Positions 21,801 through 37,000 of a stretch of DNA of 64,000 bases are shown here, in pieces (position 1 is the stretch's first letter; the number at the start of each line of letters is the position of its first letter). The notes under the pieces are model-generated. The model searched no databases and was not told the DNA's origin. It was given only the letters and a program-made list of their open reading frames with translations. Source of the stretch: Zoroaster sp. YZ-2022 (Eukaryota > Echinodermata > Asteroidea > Forcipulatida > Zoroasteridae); assembly GCA_029582265.1 (NCBI GenBank), contig CM055823.1, positions 29,479,560 through 29,543,559 of the forward strand, read 5' to 3'. A program made the translations under genes and the position numbers.

Positions 21801-24800
21801 TTTTCAAATTTGCAACTTGTGACTCATTTTCACAGAGCGGGTCACAAATAGTGGGTATTGGCCTTAAGTTTTGACCCATGCAAAATCTTTTTCAGAGGAT
21901 ATGAAAAGGATTTAACTAGGGTCAAAGGTAAGATCCATTTACTACCTTTTTTGCAAGAAAAAATGTATACAGACATTTTATCAAAAGTGTTGTTGCTTGA
22001 AAGAAAAAAAAGTATACATTAATTCTGAACAATTATTTCCCTTTTTCATTTATTGTATCGAGTTACGTTTTCAATCTTTCAGTTTCCACCGGCGGAGCTA
22101 ATCCCAGGTCGTGACCTCTGTTGGCAGGATGCCATGGCAACAGCCAAGGGTCATGACTGTGTACCCGTCCTAGCTACAGACCCTGTATACATTCTTTACT
22201 CATCTGGGACTACTGGAACACCAAAGGTAAACATACCATACATGTATTGGAGATTCATCGCCTGGAAGACAGAGTTTTGTAACGAGTCATTTAATGCTGG
22301 GACTTGGTTGAGTCTAGGCAATGACTCAAATTGAGTCACCAGGTTTGCTTGAGTCATGTGAAGACTTGGTTGAGTCTCGTCATTTCAATATAGGCAGTGA
22401 CTCAAATTGAGTCGCCAGGTTTGCTGGAGTCATGTGAAGACTTGGTTGAGTCTCGTCATTTCAATCTAGGCAGTGACTCAAATTGAGTCGCCAGGTTTGC
22501 TGGAGTCATGTGAAGACTTGGTTGAGTCTCGTCATTTCAATCTAGGCAGTGACTCAAATTGAGTCGCCAGGTTTGCTGGAGTCATGTGAAGACTTGGTTA
22601 TCAATCTAGGCAGTGACTCAAATTGAGTCGCCAGGTTTGCTGGAGTCATGTGAAGACTTGGTTGAGTCTCGTCATTTCAATCTAGGCAGTGACTCAAATT
22701 GAGTCGCCAGGTTTGCTGGAGTCATGTGAAGACTTGGTTGAGTCTAGTCATTTCAATCTAGGCAGTGACTCAAATTGAGTCGCCAGGTTTGCTGGAGTCA
22801 TGTGAAGACTTGGTTGAGTCTAGTCATTTCAATCTAGGCAGTGACTCAAATTGAGTCGCCAGGTTTGCTGGAGTCATGTGAAGACTTGGTTGAGTCTAGT
22901 CATTTCAATCTAGGCAGTGACTCAAATTGAGTCGCCAGGTTTGCTGGAGTCATGTGAAGACTTGGTTGAGTCTAGTCATTTCAATCTAGGCAGTGACTCA
23001 AATTGAGTCGCCAGGTTTGCTGGAGTCATGTGAAGACTTGGTTGAGTCTAGTCATTTCAATCTAGGCAGTGACTCAAATTGAGCCGCCAGGTTTGCTGGA
23101 GTCATGTGAAGACTTGGTTGAGTCTCGTCATTTCAATCTAGGCAGTGACTCTAATTGAGTCGCCAGGTTTACTCGAGTCATGTGAAGACTTGGTTGAGTC
23201 TAGTCATTTCAATCTAGGCAGTGACTCTAATTGAGTCGCCAGGTTTACTCGAGTCATGTGAAGACTTGGTTGAGTCTAGTCATTTCAATCTAGGCAGTGA
23301 CTCAAATTGAGTCGCCAGGTTTGCTGGAGTCATGTGAAGACTTGGTTGAGTCTAGTCATTTCAATCTAGGCAGTGACTCAAATTGAGTCGCCAGGTTTGC
23401 TGGAGTCATGTGAAGACTTGGTTGAGTCTAGTCATTTCAATCTAGGCAGTGACTCAAATTGAGTCGCCAGGTTTACTCGAGTCATGTGAAGACTTGGTTG
23501 AGTCTCGTCATTTCAATCTAGGCAGTGACTCAAATTGAGTCGCCAGGTTTGCTGGAGTCATGTGAAGACTTGGTTGAGTCTCGTCATTTCAATCTAGGCA
23601 GTGACTCTAATTGAGTCGCCAGGTTTGCTCGAGTCATGTGAAGACTTAGTTGAGTAGTCTAGTCATTTCAATCTAGGCAGTGACTCTAATTGAGTCGCCA
23701 GGTTTACTCGAGTCATGTGAAGACAATCTCAAATCAATTCTAGCCAATAGTTTCATAAGGTTCCAGAAAACTTCTCACGGAATAGCAATTTGAAAATAAG
23801 ACCAAAACTATGATTATTTAAAAAAAAAAATGCTTTTGATAAAAGTTTGATGGCTCGTAGATAGATTGGCATCATATATCTGGAAAAACAAATTGTGCAA
23901 AATTTTGGAAAACATTTAATTATTTGTGAGGGGACACCTTGTATAAATCAGGTTGATATAATTAGTTATAAGTTTTCAATACATTGTTCAATAGTTCATA
24001 CTTTAGGAAAACTTGAATACAAAGCAAACCTTCTTCTGTTAGATTCTTGAAGTAGCACAAAGTTCTTTGCCATTTTCCTAAGCTGCTGTGACCCACTGAT
24101 TGGCCCATTAGGGTTACTGATATAGTGCTTTATTGCCTATATCTGTGCATGACCTGGTCATACCTAATTGTGGCTATTGTTTATCTTAACACTATATAAA
24201 AAAAATTTTTTTTTAAATAACATCATAAATTTCAGGCGAATGATTTGCTTAAGTTGAAATCTGTTCACTGTGAAGTATTCGCACAAATTTAAGATTTTGT
24301 CATCACAATTTGCCTTCATAATCACATTTGCATGAGATTTGAACTGGCCTTTACGCTGTTCCCATAATGTATTCTGACGTATTGTTCTCTTCTATTCTGA
24401 TAGGCTATAGTGAGACCGAGTGGCGGCCATGCTGTGGTTCTGAATTGGTCAATGAAGAGTCTCTATGGCATCGACCCTGGAGAGGTAATTATGGGTGCGT
24501 TCGAGTAGCTTCCCCGGGTCGACCCGGGTCTGACTCCGGAGCGTTTGAGTAGGTCTGACGTCAATGCCGAGGCTTACCTGGGTCAACCTCAAGTAACCTA
24601 CTCACGAAGCAGGTCACTTGAGGCAGACCCGGTTAAGTGGTGTCACTTTGAGAATTCTGAATGGCCGCCATCTTTGTTTTCAGTGCAGCAATTTTGTGAA
24701 GTTTTCATTTTCGTAAGCAACAATCATTTCATTGAATATATCTCTCTCCAACAAATTCTTTATGATGAAAAACGAGTTTAGAAAAAGTGCCTGTAAATGG

Positions 24801-27800
24801 ATGCATACTGTTGTGCAATAATGTGTGAATTCATGCATGATTGGGCAAACAATTCGGTAACAAGTGGAACATCCTGTTGAAACAAATCAGTAATGAAAGG
24901 GTTAAACTAAAAATATTTTTCTTTGTGTGCCAGACATGGTGGGCAGCTTCTGATCTTGGATGGGTCGTAGGTCATTCCTATATTTGCTACGCACCTTTGC
25001 TGACAAGATGTCAAACAGTCATCTATGAGGTAAGTCGTAGTGTATTGGGGGGTAACTCCATGAGCCTAAATGCATGTAGAAAGCCAGAGATGTAAAATTG
25101 GTCGCTATCTGATTGTCTCTTTAGGGTAAGCCGGTTGGAACACCAGATCCTGGGGCCTTCTTCCGTGTCTTGCAACAACACAACGTCGTCGGTATGTTCA
25201 CTGCTCCCACCGCGCTGAGGGCCATCATTCGAGAGGACACCAATGAATATTATTCCAAATTGTACCCATTGACGGAGTAAGTTGAAAGAAAAAAATATGT
25301 ATGCAAAATAATGGTTTTGAACCTAGCAGGTTCTTTCTCAAAAGCAAAATGAGACAGAATACAAACATACATTCATATATGAACACAAGAGTGAGCAGAA
25401 ATTAGTCAGGTGTGAAATGAACATAAACGAAAAAGATAGAAAAAGCAGAGTCAAGTATTGGTTCTGGGACACGACAAAAGAGCGATTACTCATGAATGGA
25501 AAGAGGTACCAGGAGTTTTTGGCTGAAGAGAAGAGAATGTGAACAAAATTATATAAAAATAGTATAACCATTCCCTAAAAGATGTCTCGGCCATCATAAT
25601 TTAGTTTTTAATCTGAAAATTGCTTATTTCTAATTTCATCAGAATATTAACTCTAACCACCCCAAATCCTGCAAAATCCTCCAAGGGCCACTTTTTGGGG
25701 AAAATTCAGCACTGTGGGAAACTGGTACTTTCACCTCTTCAAATGGGACAAAATTGCTACCTGGCAAGAAGTACAGGCCATAAGTGCTGAATATGAAAGA
25801 TCAATGAAAATGCATGGTGCATTTTGAAGATATGGGCATGTTTCCAAAAGTGCACTGGAGGAGTTTGGAGGATTCAGGAAGGTTCCTAGCCAGAATACGT
25901 AGGGGGTTAGGGTTAATCAATATATGTTTGATGATCATTTTCAGATTTAAATTTTTTTTCATGGTTTATTGAAAATTACAAAATGTCGGACAGAATATCT
26001 TCTCGGGATGTTAGGTAGTATTACCATCTCAAAACCTATGGGTAACTACCCTTTTTAACAATTGAACTGAAATTTTCACAGATTGATTCAACATCGTCGT
26101 CATGGTTTTTTCCCCTCTCAGATTCCGAACTCTTTTTGTAGCCGGTGAGCATTGTGATAATGAAACAATGCAATGGTGTAAAGACGTCTTCAAGACACCT
26201 GTACTAGACAACTGGTGGCAAACAGGTAGAGAGACACCCTCGTAAACACACACAGTCTTGCAAGGTGTTAGCCAGGATTTAGAAATAGGGTGTACAAATT
26301 TGCTGGAAATTTCAAAGCCGGGTGTCCAAATTGTTCACTTACAATACTTATTAATTGAAACAGGGTGTCCAAAAGACCAGACCAGACACCCCTCTGTCTA
26401 ATACTATGCAGTCTTGTAACCACTATCTTCTCGATGTTATATTGTTCCTCTCGCTCTTATTTCATGTTGTTTTACATGCCCCATTGGATTTGTAAACACA
26501 GCCCTTCTGAGGACCTTGAGGACTTTTGTTTCTTTTGTTATTTGGTCCTTGGTTTTTCCAGTTGACCAGCTCACATGGCCAACTCACATGGCCAGCTCAC
26601 ATGGCCAGCTCACATGACCTCCAAAAAATCTTTTGGAGAAAGCTCTTGAGCTATTCAAAAGAAAAACAATTTTAAAGATAATAAAATAAAAATGCTTTGT
26701 GATCATCTGATTTGATGTCTCCTTGAAAAGAATGGTGCATGAAAGGTTTAAGGGGCTGTAGTTGAGAAGTCTATAAAGCTAATTTGCAATGGAACTGCAG
26801 AATTAAAAAACAATATGGGTAAAATCAATTTTTGTTCTCGTTCCCAATTTGCAGAGACCGGTTGGCCAATCACAGCCTCTCCTGTTGGCCTTGGAACAGA
26901 TTTGAACCCAAGACACGGAGTCACAGGGAAGCCAGTCCCCGGATGGAATGGTATGTCAAAGTCTTATCTTAAAGTCAGTATATACTATTGGTAAATGTTG
27001 GCCAAACTGCTTCTGTGAGTATGCTTACTCTCTTTGAATCAAGATATACATGTATATTGAAGGGAAGGTACAACATTGGTAATGTTGGCAAAACTGCTCC
27101 TATGAGTACGCTCACTCTCTTTGAATCAAGATATACATTAAACTACAACATTGGTAATGTTGGCCAAACTGCTTCTGTGAGTATGCTTACTCTCTTTGAA
27201 TCAAGATATACATTGAAGGGAAGATACAACATTGGTAATGTTGGCAAAACTGCTTCTATGAGTATGCTTACTCTCTTTGAATCAAGATATACATTGAAGG
27301 GAAGGTACAACATTGGTAATGTTGGCCAAACTGCTTCTATGAGTATGCTTACTCTCTTTGAATCAAGATATACATTGAAGGGAAGGTACAACATTGGTAA
27401 TGTTGGCCAAACTGCTTCTATGAGTATGCTTACTCTCTTTGAATCAAGATATACATTGAAGGGAAGGATACAACATTGGTAATGTTGGCCAAACTGCTTC
27501 TATGAGTATGCTTACTCTCTTTGAATCAAGATATACATTGAAGGGAAGGTACAGTATTGGTAATGTTGGCCAAACTGCTTCTATGAGTATGCTTACTCTC
27601 TTTGAATCAAGATATACATTGAAGGGAAGGTACAGTATTGGTAATGTTGGCAAAACTGCTTCTATGAGTATGCTTACTCTCTTTGAATCAAGATATACAT
27701 TGAAGGGAAGGTACAACATTGGTAATGTTGGCCAAACTGCTTCTATGAGTATGCTTACTCTCTTTGAATCAAGATATACATTGAAGGGAAGGTACAGCAT

Positions 27801-30800
27801 TGGTAATGCAGGCAAAACTGCTTCTATGAGTACGCTTACTCTCTTTGAATCAAGATATACATTGAAGGGAAGGTACAACATTGGTAATGCTGGCAAAACT
27901 GCTTCTATGAGAATGCTTACTCTCTTTGAATCAAGATATACATTGAAGGGAAGATACAACATTGGTAATGTTGGCAAAACTGCTTATATGAGTAAATTCT
28001 CTTTGAATCAAGATATACATTGAAGGGAAGGTACAACATTGGTAATGTTGGCAAAACTGCTTATATGAGTATGCTTACTCTCTTTGAATCAAGATATACA
28101 TTAAAGGGAAGGTACAACATTGGTATTGTTGGCAAAACTGCTTCTATGAGTATGCTTACTCTCTTTGAATCAAGATATACATTAAAGGGAAGGTACAACA
28201 TTGGTATTGTTGGCAAAACTGCTTCTATGAGTATGCTTACTCTCTTTGAATCAAGATATACATTGAAGGGAAGGTACAGCATTGGTACTGTTGGCAAAAC
28301 TGATTCTAAAGGATCCTAATAATGTTAAAATCTAACCTGTGAAGGTTTCAGCTTATTTGGTAATATGTGACCCGCTCTATCGTAATGAGGAATGTCCCCC
28401 AAATATGAAAAATGGAGATATGCATACCATCTAACGAACATTCAATGGGCTTTCCAATGAAGCCAAACATAAATGTGTCCCTTTTTCCGTTCCGAAGTTA
28501 TTAAACAAAGAAGTTGAGATACTGCTGCGATTGTTACAGAAACGCTTTCTGAAAACGGGTTTTAAAAAGTACAGCATGCGAACAAAAAAAAAAATGTTTG
28601 AACTTCGCGCGCTGTGTGTACTACGTGTGGGGGCGCGCTGTACATAGTATCTGAATTTGAACTAAATAACTTACCGTGGCAACGGTAATCTTCCGGAAAG
28701 GCTATAATCACAAAATTTATCAGGCGTATGGAACATGTCTTTAAGAATACTCTGAAAGTTTAACGTCAATGCTCAAATTACTTTAGAAGTTCTGGGTCTC
28801 TGAATGTTTGATAAACAAACACTGTCAAACAACGATCATGCGCCTACTCGTGTACGTGAATAACGTGAACTATACTACTATACAATGCATGACCTCGTCG
28901 GTCCCGGTGCCCAGTGATGCGCCATGTACATGTACGACTGTACGTTTGCTGCATCATTCAGTATTCAGACAGTGATGTCATTGATAAAATTACAGAGGTC
29001 ACATCATGACCTTTCTAACAGTACCAAACATGCATGCTAAATGATAATGGCGCGGCTCGAAACGGCGCTTACAAAAGGAGTTCAAACTCGCCTTTTGGAG
29101 CTAACGAGGACGATTTGCAACAAAAATGGACACAGACACGCTTGAGAAAAGGTCTTTATTTTCTACTTTATTGATATTTTTCTCAAAAAGTAAAATAACA
29201 CACACAAACTTTGATATTTAAGGTACCTAAATACACAAAAACCTCAAAATCGATTTCAATGCGATTTTTTTTATTATTTTTTTTTACGTTATGTGAACTT
29301 CAGAGCTTGTTTACGTGAAACGGTCCCTTGGGGGACATTCCTCATTACGATAGAGCGGGTCACATATAGTGAAAATTCGTACAAATTTTAACTATTTTAA
29401 TCATTAACAACATAACGTAATATGTGAAAACTTCCATGGGTTGTTGAATGGGTTGATTCACAATTCTTTTCTTATTTTTTGGCAATCAATGTTTTTATTT
29501 TATATTTGTATTTTATTATTCATCAGTCAAAATTCTGAATGAGCAATGCCAGGAAGTGGCTCTCGAGGAGCTTGGACGTATCACAGTCAAGTAAATTATT
29601 TGGAATTTATTTCACAAAATAAAAACTCGCCACCTCACAACAGGCCTCCCAGCGAAACCTATAAAAACCTATAAAACCTATATTTGAAAATTGGAACCTT
29701 TATTTCCCCCAAAAAACCTATATTAACCTATAAAAACCTATATTAACCTATAAAAACCTATATTTTTAATCTCCTGCAACACATTTTCAACTTCCTCCTA
29801 AGTTTAAAGAGACGAAGCCAAAACAGTAGCCAAACTGTAACATGTGTACCGCTCTTAGATTTTGTTACAAAAAGTACTCAGAAGGTAGGCAATTTACCAA
29901 AAACTTGTTACTTAACACTGCATAATTGCTGGAAATAACCTATAAAAGCCTATATTTTGGCATTTGGTAAACCTATAATAACCTATTTTAACCAGTTCGC
30001 GTCGGAGGCCGTGTATACTCGCAATTTTTTTTTGCACCGCGGATCGGAGAGCGTCTAAACACGCCATAGGAAACTCCGGAATATTTGTATGCATGCTCGG
30101 TTGAGCCACGCATGCATGGTGACATGCTTGGAAGTGCCGGCCACCCGCTGTGGAAGCTTCCATTAACGTGTGTGTGGGAAAAAGAAACCCGCACAGGGGC
30201 CCAGAAAAACTTTTTTATTCCCAACGCGAACTGGTTAATAAACCTATATTTGGTAGATTAGGAACTGGGACACCTGTAACAATGTATTTGGTCATGGAAG
30301 TGTAGTGCTGAGTTTTAGCCACTTCACACAGGTAAAAATAAACCAATTAAGCATACCCTACCAATCAACCAAACTGCCTTCAGTATATGCAGATCTAGAA
30401 TGTAAAGTCCAGTTTTTGCCAGCGACGTTTTCATCCAAATAATTTATTTAATGTTTCTTTTCAGACTACCCTTACCTCCAGGTGCTATCACCACGCTGTG
30501 GGAGAATGATGAGCGATACAAAGAGATTTACTTCCAAAAATATCCAGTAAGTTTGTAACTGTTGGGGCCATTTTTAAAAGTGAACAGAAATAATATTTTG
30601 GACTGGAGGATTGAGTCAGTAAAACCTCATTTCGTGATCTCATTGTCGGAGTGACCTCAATGAGTGACCTCATTGTCGGAGTGCCATGGTCGAGCGGTTT
30701 AGTGCATCGGATTTGTGTTCTGGTGGCTGAGTCGTCAGAACGTAGGTTCGAATCCTGTCTGTGACCGTGGTACTTGTGTCCTTGAGCAAGACACTTTACC

Positions 30801-33800
30801 ATAATTGCTTCTCTCCACCCAGGAGTAAATGGGTACCTGTGAGGGCAGAGTTGGTTGTTGTGTTTGATTAGCCCATATGCGCCGAAATGGCAGCAATTGA
30901 GCTGTATACTCCCCAGGGAGCTGAGATGGTTTCTGGAATGATTTATGCACCTGATGAGCAGGGGTAATAATGTACAGCGCTCTGATACCTTGTTTAAGAG
31001 CACTTTAAAATGCCCGGCATTATTATTATTATTATTTATTATCTGATTTTCCTTCTGATTTTGTCGCGTATCAGAACTCTCATATGACAAAACATTTCAT
31101 GGAGGTGAATTATGGCAAGTTTTTGTCAGATGATTTTCTTCTACCAAGTTCAAAATGCAAACTTTTGTTATACACAGAGGTTGGGATGTTGGTTTGACGA
31201 AGAAAAAGTTCAAATTGCAATTAATTTTTTTCCCTATTTAAACTCAGGGATACTATGACACGATGGACGCAGGGTTTTACACTGCAGAAGGTTATATCTC
31301 TGTCCAGTCCCGTGCTGATGATGTCATTAATGTCGCTGGTCATCGGATCTCTGCAGCTGCGATTGAAGAGGTAGGGTCTAATATTCATTGGGATGTGTAT
31401 CTCCCAACAAACAAAATTGGGTTTAGGGACAAGGGCCAAAGTCATGGTACAGCCAAGCCTTTGAGAAGCCCGGCCAGGCCCAGGCTTCTCCCCCCGCTTA
31501 CTGGCCTATATAATGAGCTCTGCTTGCCTGGGCTAAGCCCTCCAGAAGCCCAGGTTATGTTGATTGGTAGGTACTGTATTGTTACAGGATTAGGACTCAC
31601 AAAAGACAGATTAGGAGGCCAGGTAGCCTCGGCCTGGCTGGGCTTCTCAAAGGCTTGGCTGTACCATGACTTTGGCCATTCTCCCTTATTCTGGTATTCT
31701 TTGAGCAATCTTTCTCCTAAGGCCTACGGTCCTCTTGGGGCCCATTGAGCAATCGTTAAACAATTGGCCAAAATGGTTATTGCTTCATTCGTTTACCAGA
31801 TTTGAAAGCAATGGTTCTGCATGTGTGGAACAGCTTCTAGAAGCAGACAAAAGAAGTGATAATTGTGACCCGCTCTATCATAATGAGGAATGTCCCCCAA
31901 GTCTCCTTGTTGCTAAGTCTAAGCCCTACGTCGTAGGGTTCCAGTGAGCTGATTGGACGAACGTGCATCAACGGGTTACTGAGCTTGCGCAGTTTGGATG
32001 TTTACCTCGAATGAACGTAGACAAGCGCCAAAGTGGGCGGTTTAAGCACAGCCTGCCGGCCTGATTGTACTGTGTGCTTTCGTGATTTTGCGTACCTTGT
32101 CAGCGTACATGTGCACGGCGCATACACTGGGCATGGGATCGGAGCGACCGGTTATGCAATGTATAGTAGTATACGTCACGTTCTTCATGTACACGCATGA
32201 TTGTTGTTTGACAGTGTTTGTTTATCAAACATTCAGAGACCCAGAACTTCTAAAGTAATTTGAGCATTGACGTTAAACTTTCACAGAGTATTCTTAAAGA
32301 CATGGTCCATACGCCTGTTAAATTTTGTGATTCTAGCCTTTCCAAAAGATTACCGTTGCCATGGTAAGTTATTTCGTTCAAGTTCAGATACTATGTACAG
32401 CGCGCCCCCATACGTAGTACATGCAGCATGTAAGTTCAAACATTTTTTTTTGTTCGCAGCGCGTACTTTTTTAAAACCCATTTTTCTCGTAAAATGTTTC
32501 TGTAACAATCCCACCAGTATCTCAACTTCTTTGTTTAATAACTTTGGAATGGAAAAAGGGACACATTTATGTTTGGCTTCATTGGAAAGCCCATTAAATG
32601 CTCGTTATGATGTATGCATATCTCCATTTTTCATATTTGGGGGACATTCCTCATTACCATAGAGCGGGTCACAATTAACACTCCTAATACCTACAAAACA
32701 GCTACTGCAGTCTGGAACATCAATGGCACAGCCACTGCTAATCCTTCACTAATCCTCCCTACACAATAGGCAGTAATCCCTTACTAGCCCTTTTGTCTGA
32801 CCCAGGAGGGCCAGTTTGGCCGGGTGCATTCAAGCATTGACAAAACTATCCTCTCAATTTATTCCATTGTTGAATCGTCTTTCAATAGTTGAATGATTGC
32901 TGAATGGGTCCTATAAGGACTGTTGGCCTGACAAACAAAATTGGGTTAAGGCTTGTCTGCCGTTGAGTTCCTTTACCCATTTAATTAGCTTTGAAAAAGG
33001 AATGGTTTTGTTTTGGAGAAAGTGGGCAATTTTGAAGAAAGTGAAATTCAAAGTTGATATAAATGATGTCTGTGCAGATACCCTCCCCACCTCCTTCATT
33101 GATTGTCCCATTTATTTTCAAATAGACCTTAGGCCAAAAAAGAAGTCACCGGTTTCTGCTCTCTGCGCGCGTTGTCTCAGACCCGCATGTCGGTATTTTG
33201 AATTTTCGTATTTTTTGCTATGAAACAATGTCCAATTGCAGCCAAAATTGCAGGATTGATTGGAATTCTGTCATGCTGTGTTTTAGGTAGAACTTGTAGC
33301 TTTGCATGGTGAGGAGAATAAGTAAGACTAATTGCGGTGACACCATGTGAAATTCTCAATTGAGTAGTAATTAGTTCTGAAAAGAGCTGGAGGTAACAAC
33401 TCGACGTTTCGATCAGTGTGCTCTGATTCTCCTGAGGACGATCAGAGCATACTGATCGAAACGTCGAGTTGTAACCTCCAGTTCTTTTCAGAACTAACTA
33501 CTACTCAATAGAGAATTTCACATGGTGTCACCGCAATTAGTCTTACTTATGCTGTGTTTTAAATGACTTTTTCATATAGGGGTATGAACGTTTGCCCGAT
33601 TTGTAAGGCCTCTCTTAGCCACCATACTTTGTATATAGGAAATTTGGTCCCTGTATTTGTATCATGCATTTCCCCCCCCTCCCAAAAAAAATGCGCATCA
33701 TCGGAGTGTCGTGGCCGAGCGGTCTAGCTTACCGGACTCAAGTTCTGGTGTTAGCAGCAGAATGCGGGTTCGAATCCCGGCCGTGACACTTGTGTCCTTG

Positions 33801-34038
33801 AGCAAGACACTTAACCATAATTGCTTCTCTCCACCCAGGGGTTAAATGGGTACCTGTGAGGGCAGAGTTGGTTGATTAGCCCTATATGTGCTGTAATGGC
33901 AGCAATTGAGCTGTATACTCCCCAGGGAGCTGAGATGGTTTCAGGAATGATTTATGAGCCTTATGAGCAGGGGTAATAATATAATGCGCCTTGAGCACCA
34001 CTCAGTTGGTGGATATGTGCGCTATATAAGTCCACACA

Positions 34039-34070
<32 letters not shown>

Positions 34071-37000
34071 GTCATCGCACTGATTTTGAAGCCGACCGAT
34101 GACCAGAAACTGAAGCCAGGGATGTGATTTGTCCGGATTTTCGGATTTTTACAAATCGCAATGTTGTGATCCTCCGGATTTTAAAGATTTAAGCAATAAA
34201 GGAAAGCAAAGCAAATGCTCAGAACTATAGATTTCACCCCAGCGCTGTTCACAACAGCGGCCCCAATACTCGTAGCAAAATTGACGTGGATTTTTCAAAA
34301 GTACCCAATCACGCCCCTGTTATGCATTGACATCAATAACCAAATGTCGTCCTCATTCAGATACAATAGACAATCATTCATTGGTTCATGTATGCATGCT
34401 ACACGTAAATAATAATAATAATAATAATAATAATGTGGACTTATATAGTGCACGTATCCACCAAACTGGTGCTCAAGGCGCATTACATTATTACCCCTGC
34501 TCATCAGGCTCATAAATCATTCCTGAAACCATCTCAGGTCCCTGGGGAGTATACAGCTCAATTGCTGCCATTTCAGCGCATATAGGGCTAATCAAACACA
34601 ACAACCAACTCTGCCCTCACAGGTACCCATTTACCCCTGGGTGGAGAGAAGCAATTATGGTAAAGTGTCTTGCTCAAGGACACAAGCATCCCGGTCGCGA
34701 CTGGGATTCGAACCCACATTCTGACGACTCAGAACACAAATCCGATGCACTAAACCGCTTGACCATGGCATGTACATGCCTCAAAGGTGTGGCACACATA
34801 TGCACAGCGCGTATATATGAACCAATGAGTAGCCTTCTTTTGCATCTGCATGAGGGCACTCTTCACTTTATGACATCATTAAACATATTGTCTATTAAAC
34901 CCCTTTCTGTCATCTTCTCTAGGCCATCGTTGATCAAGGCGACATCGTTGAATGCGCTGTCTTCCCGATGAAAGACAAACTCAAGGGACTTGTTCCAGTC
35001 GGACTCTGTGTTCCCAAGATGGGTCAGTTACTGTCTTTGTACCAAATTATTTATTTCAGAATGCAATAGCAGCTAGTGCTCACCAATGACAACACAAACA
35101 CTAAAAATAGATTTGCTGTAATAGAATTTGTTGTTTAGGATTGGTTGTCAAGGGATTGGTTCCAATCGGACTTTGTATTCCCAAGATGGGTCAGTTACTC
35201 TCTTTGTACCAAATTATTTATTTCAGAATGCTATAGCAGTGGTCACATATGGCATTGCAAACACTAAAGATTTGTTGTAATAGATTTTGTTGTTTAGCCA
35301 TTTTGTTGTTTAGACCGTTGTCGCGGTGCAGCCATTTTGTTGTTTAGACCGTTGTCGCGGTGCAGCCATTTTGTTGTTTAGACCGTTGTCGTAGTGCAGC
35401 CATTTTGTTGTTTAGACCGTTGTCGTGGTGCAGCCATTTTGTTTAGACCGTTGTCACGGTGCAGCCATTTTGTTGTTTAGACCGTTGTTGTGGTGCAGCC
35501 ATTTTGTTGTTTAGACCGTTGTCATGGTGCAGCCATTTTGTTTTTCTTCCATACACATGACCAAACTGAGGCTGGAAGGGAAAATAGTCTGGTTCTCTTT
35601 CATGATTTTGAATCAGCATTATAATCGCACTTGTGTATACAGGGGATCTGACAAAGATGGTCGTGGGATGATAAAAGTTTATAGTAGAGGTGTTTGTGTC
35701 GTCAGCGAATTAGAATATTACATGATCTTTTTATTAGCAATAATGTTGAAACCATTATTAACCCTCATACTATAGCTGAACTTTAGTGGCAAGTAGCTAG
35801 AGTGGTCAAAACCAGTCAACTGCCTGTTTTGACTGTTGACCCAAATGTACACACAGGGGCATTTTTGACTGGTTTTATACTGTCATGTTGACCACCTTCA
35901 ACAGTACAAGATAATACTTTTACCAGTCAAAAACGGTCGACTCATTTTGACCTGTAAATGTACTTAATATACGTAAGGTTTGACACTGTTCGACTTTTAA
36001 TTGCACTAGATATACCTTGGCAAGTAGATCAACATTTTGACTGATTTTGACCATTGCAGTCATAGAAGGGTTAAGGTTTGCCAAGTAAGTCCAGTTTACA
36101 AACAAAGTATTAAAATAATAGATCATGGTAAAATCTTTTCACACTTATTCTTTGACTAAATTACATTCCGCATTGTGTTGCTTAACGTATATCTTGATTC
36201 AAAGAGAGTAAGCATATTCATAGAAACAGTTTTGCCAACATTACCAATGTTGTACCTTCCCTTCAATGTATATCTTGATTCAAAGAGAGTAAGCATACTC
36301 ATAGAAGCAGTTTTTCCCAACATTACCAATGTTGTACCTTCCCTTCAATGTATATCTTGATTCAAAGAGAGTAAGCACACTCATAGAAACAGTTTTTCCC
36401 AACATTACCAATGTCGTACCTTCCCTTCAATATATATCTTGATTCAAAGAGAGTAAGCACACTCATAGAAACAGTTTTTCCAACATTACCAATGTCGTAC
36501 CTTCCCTTCAATGTATATCTTGATTCAAAGAGAGTAAGCACACTCATAGAAACAGTTTTTCCAACATTACCAATGTCGTACCTTCCCTTCAATATATATC
36601 TTGATTCAAAGAGAGTAAGCATACTCATAGAAGCAGTTTTGCCAACATTACCAATGTTGTACCTTCCCTTCAATGTATATCTTGATTCAAAGAGAGTAAG
36701 CACACTCATAGAAACAGTTTTTCCAACATTAACAATGTCGTACCTTCCCTTCAATATATATCTTGATTCAAAGAGAGTATGCATACTCATAGAAGCAGTT
36801 TTGCCAACATGACCAATGTCGTACCTTCCCTTCAATGTATATCTTGATTCAAAGAGAGTACGTACAGTGTATACTCATAGAAGCAATTTGGCCAACATTA
36901 CCGATGCTGTACCATCCCTTCAATGTATATCTTGATTCAAAGAGAGTAAGCATACTCATAGAAGCAGTTTTTCCCAACATTACCAATGTTGTACCTTCCC

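Noticed and set aside
31735..32662. Plus-strand frames in ACSS3 intron 13
   Set aside because: They lie across the TGTGACC element and have no similarity or splice support.
33703..33790. tRNA-Leu(CAA) gene
   Set aside because: It folds like a tRNA but is the head of a SINE with body and tail, and occurs many times in the window.
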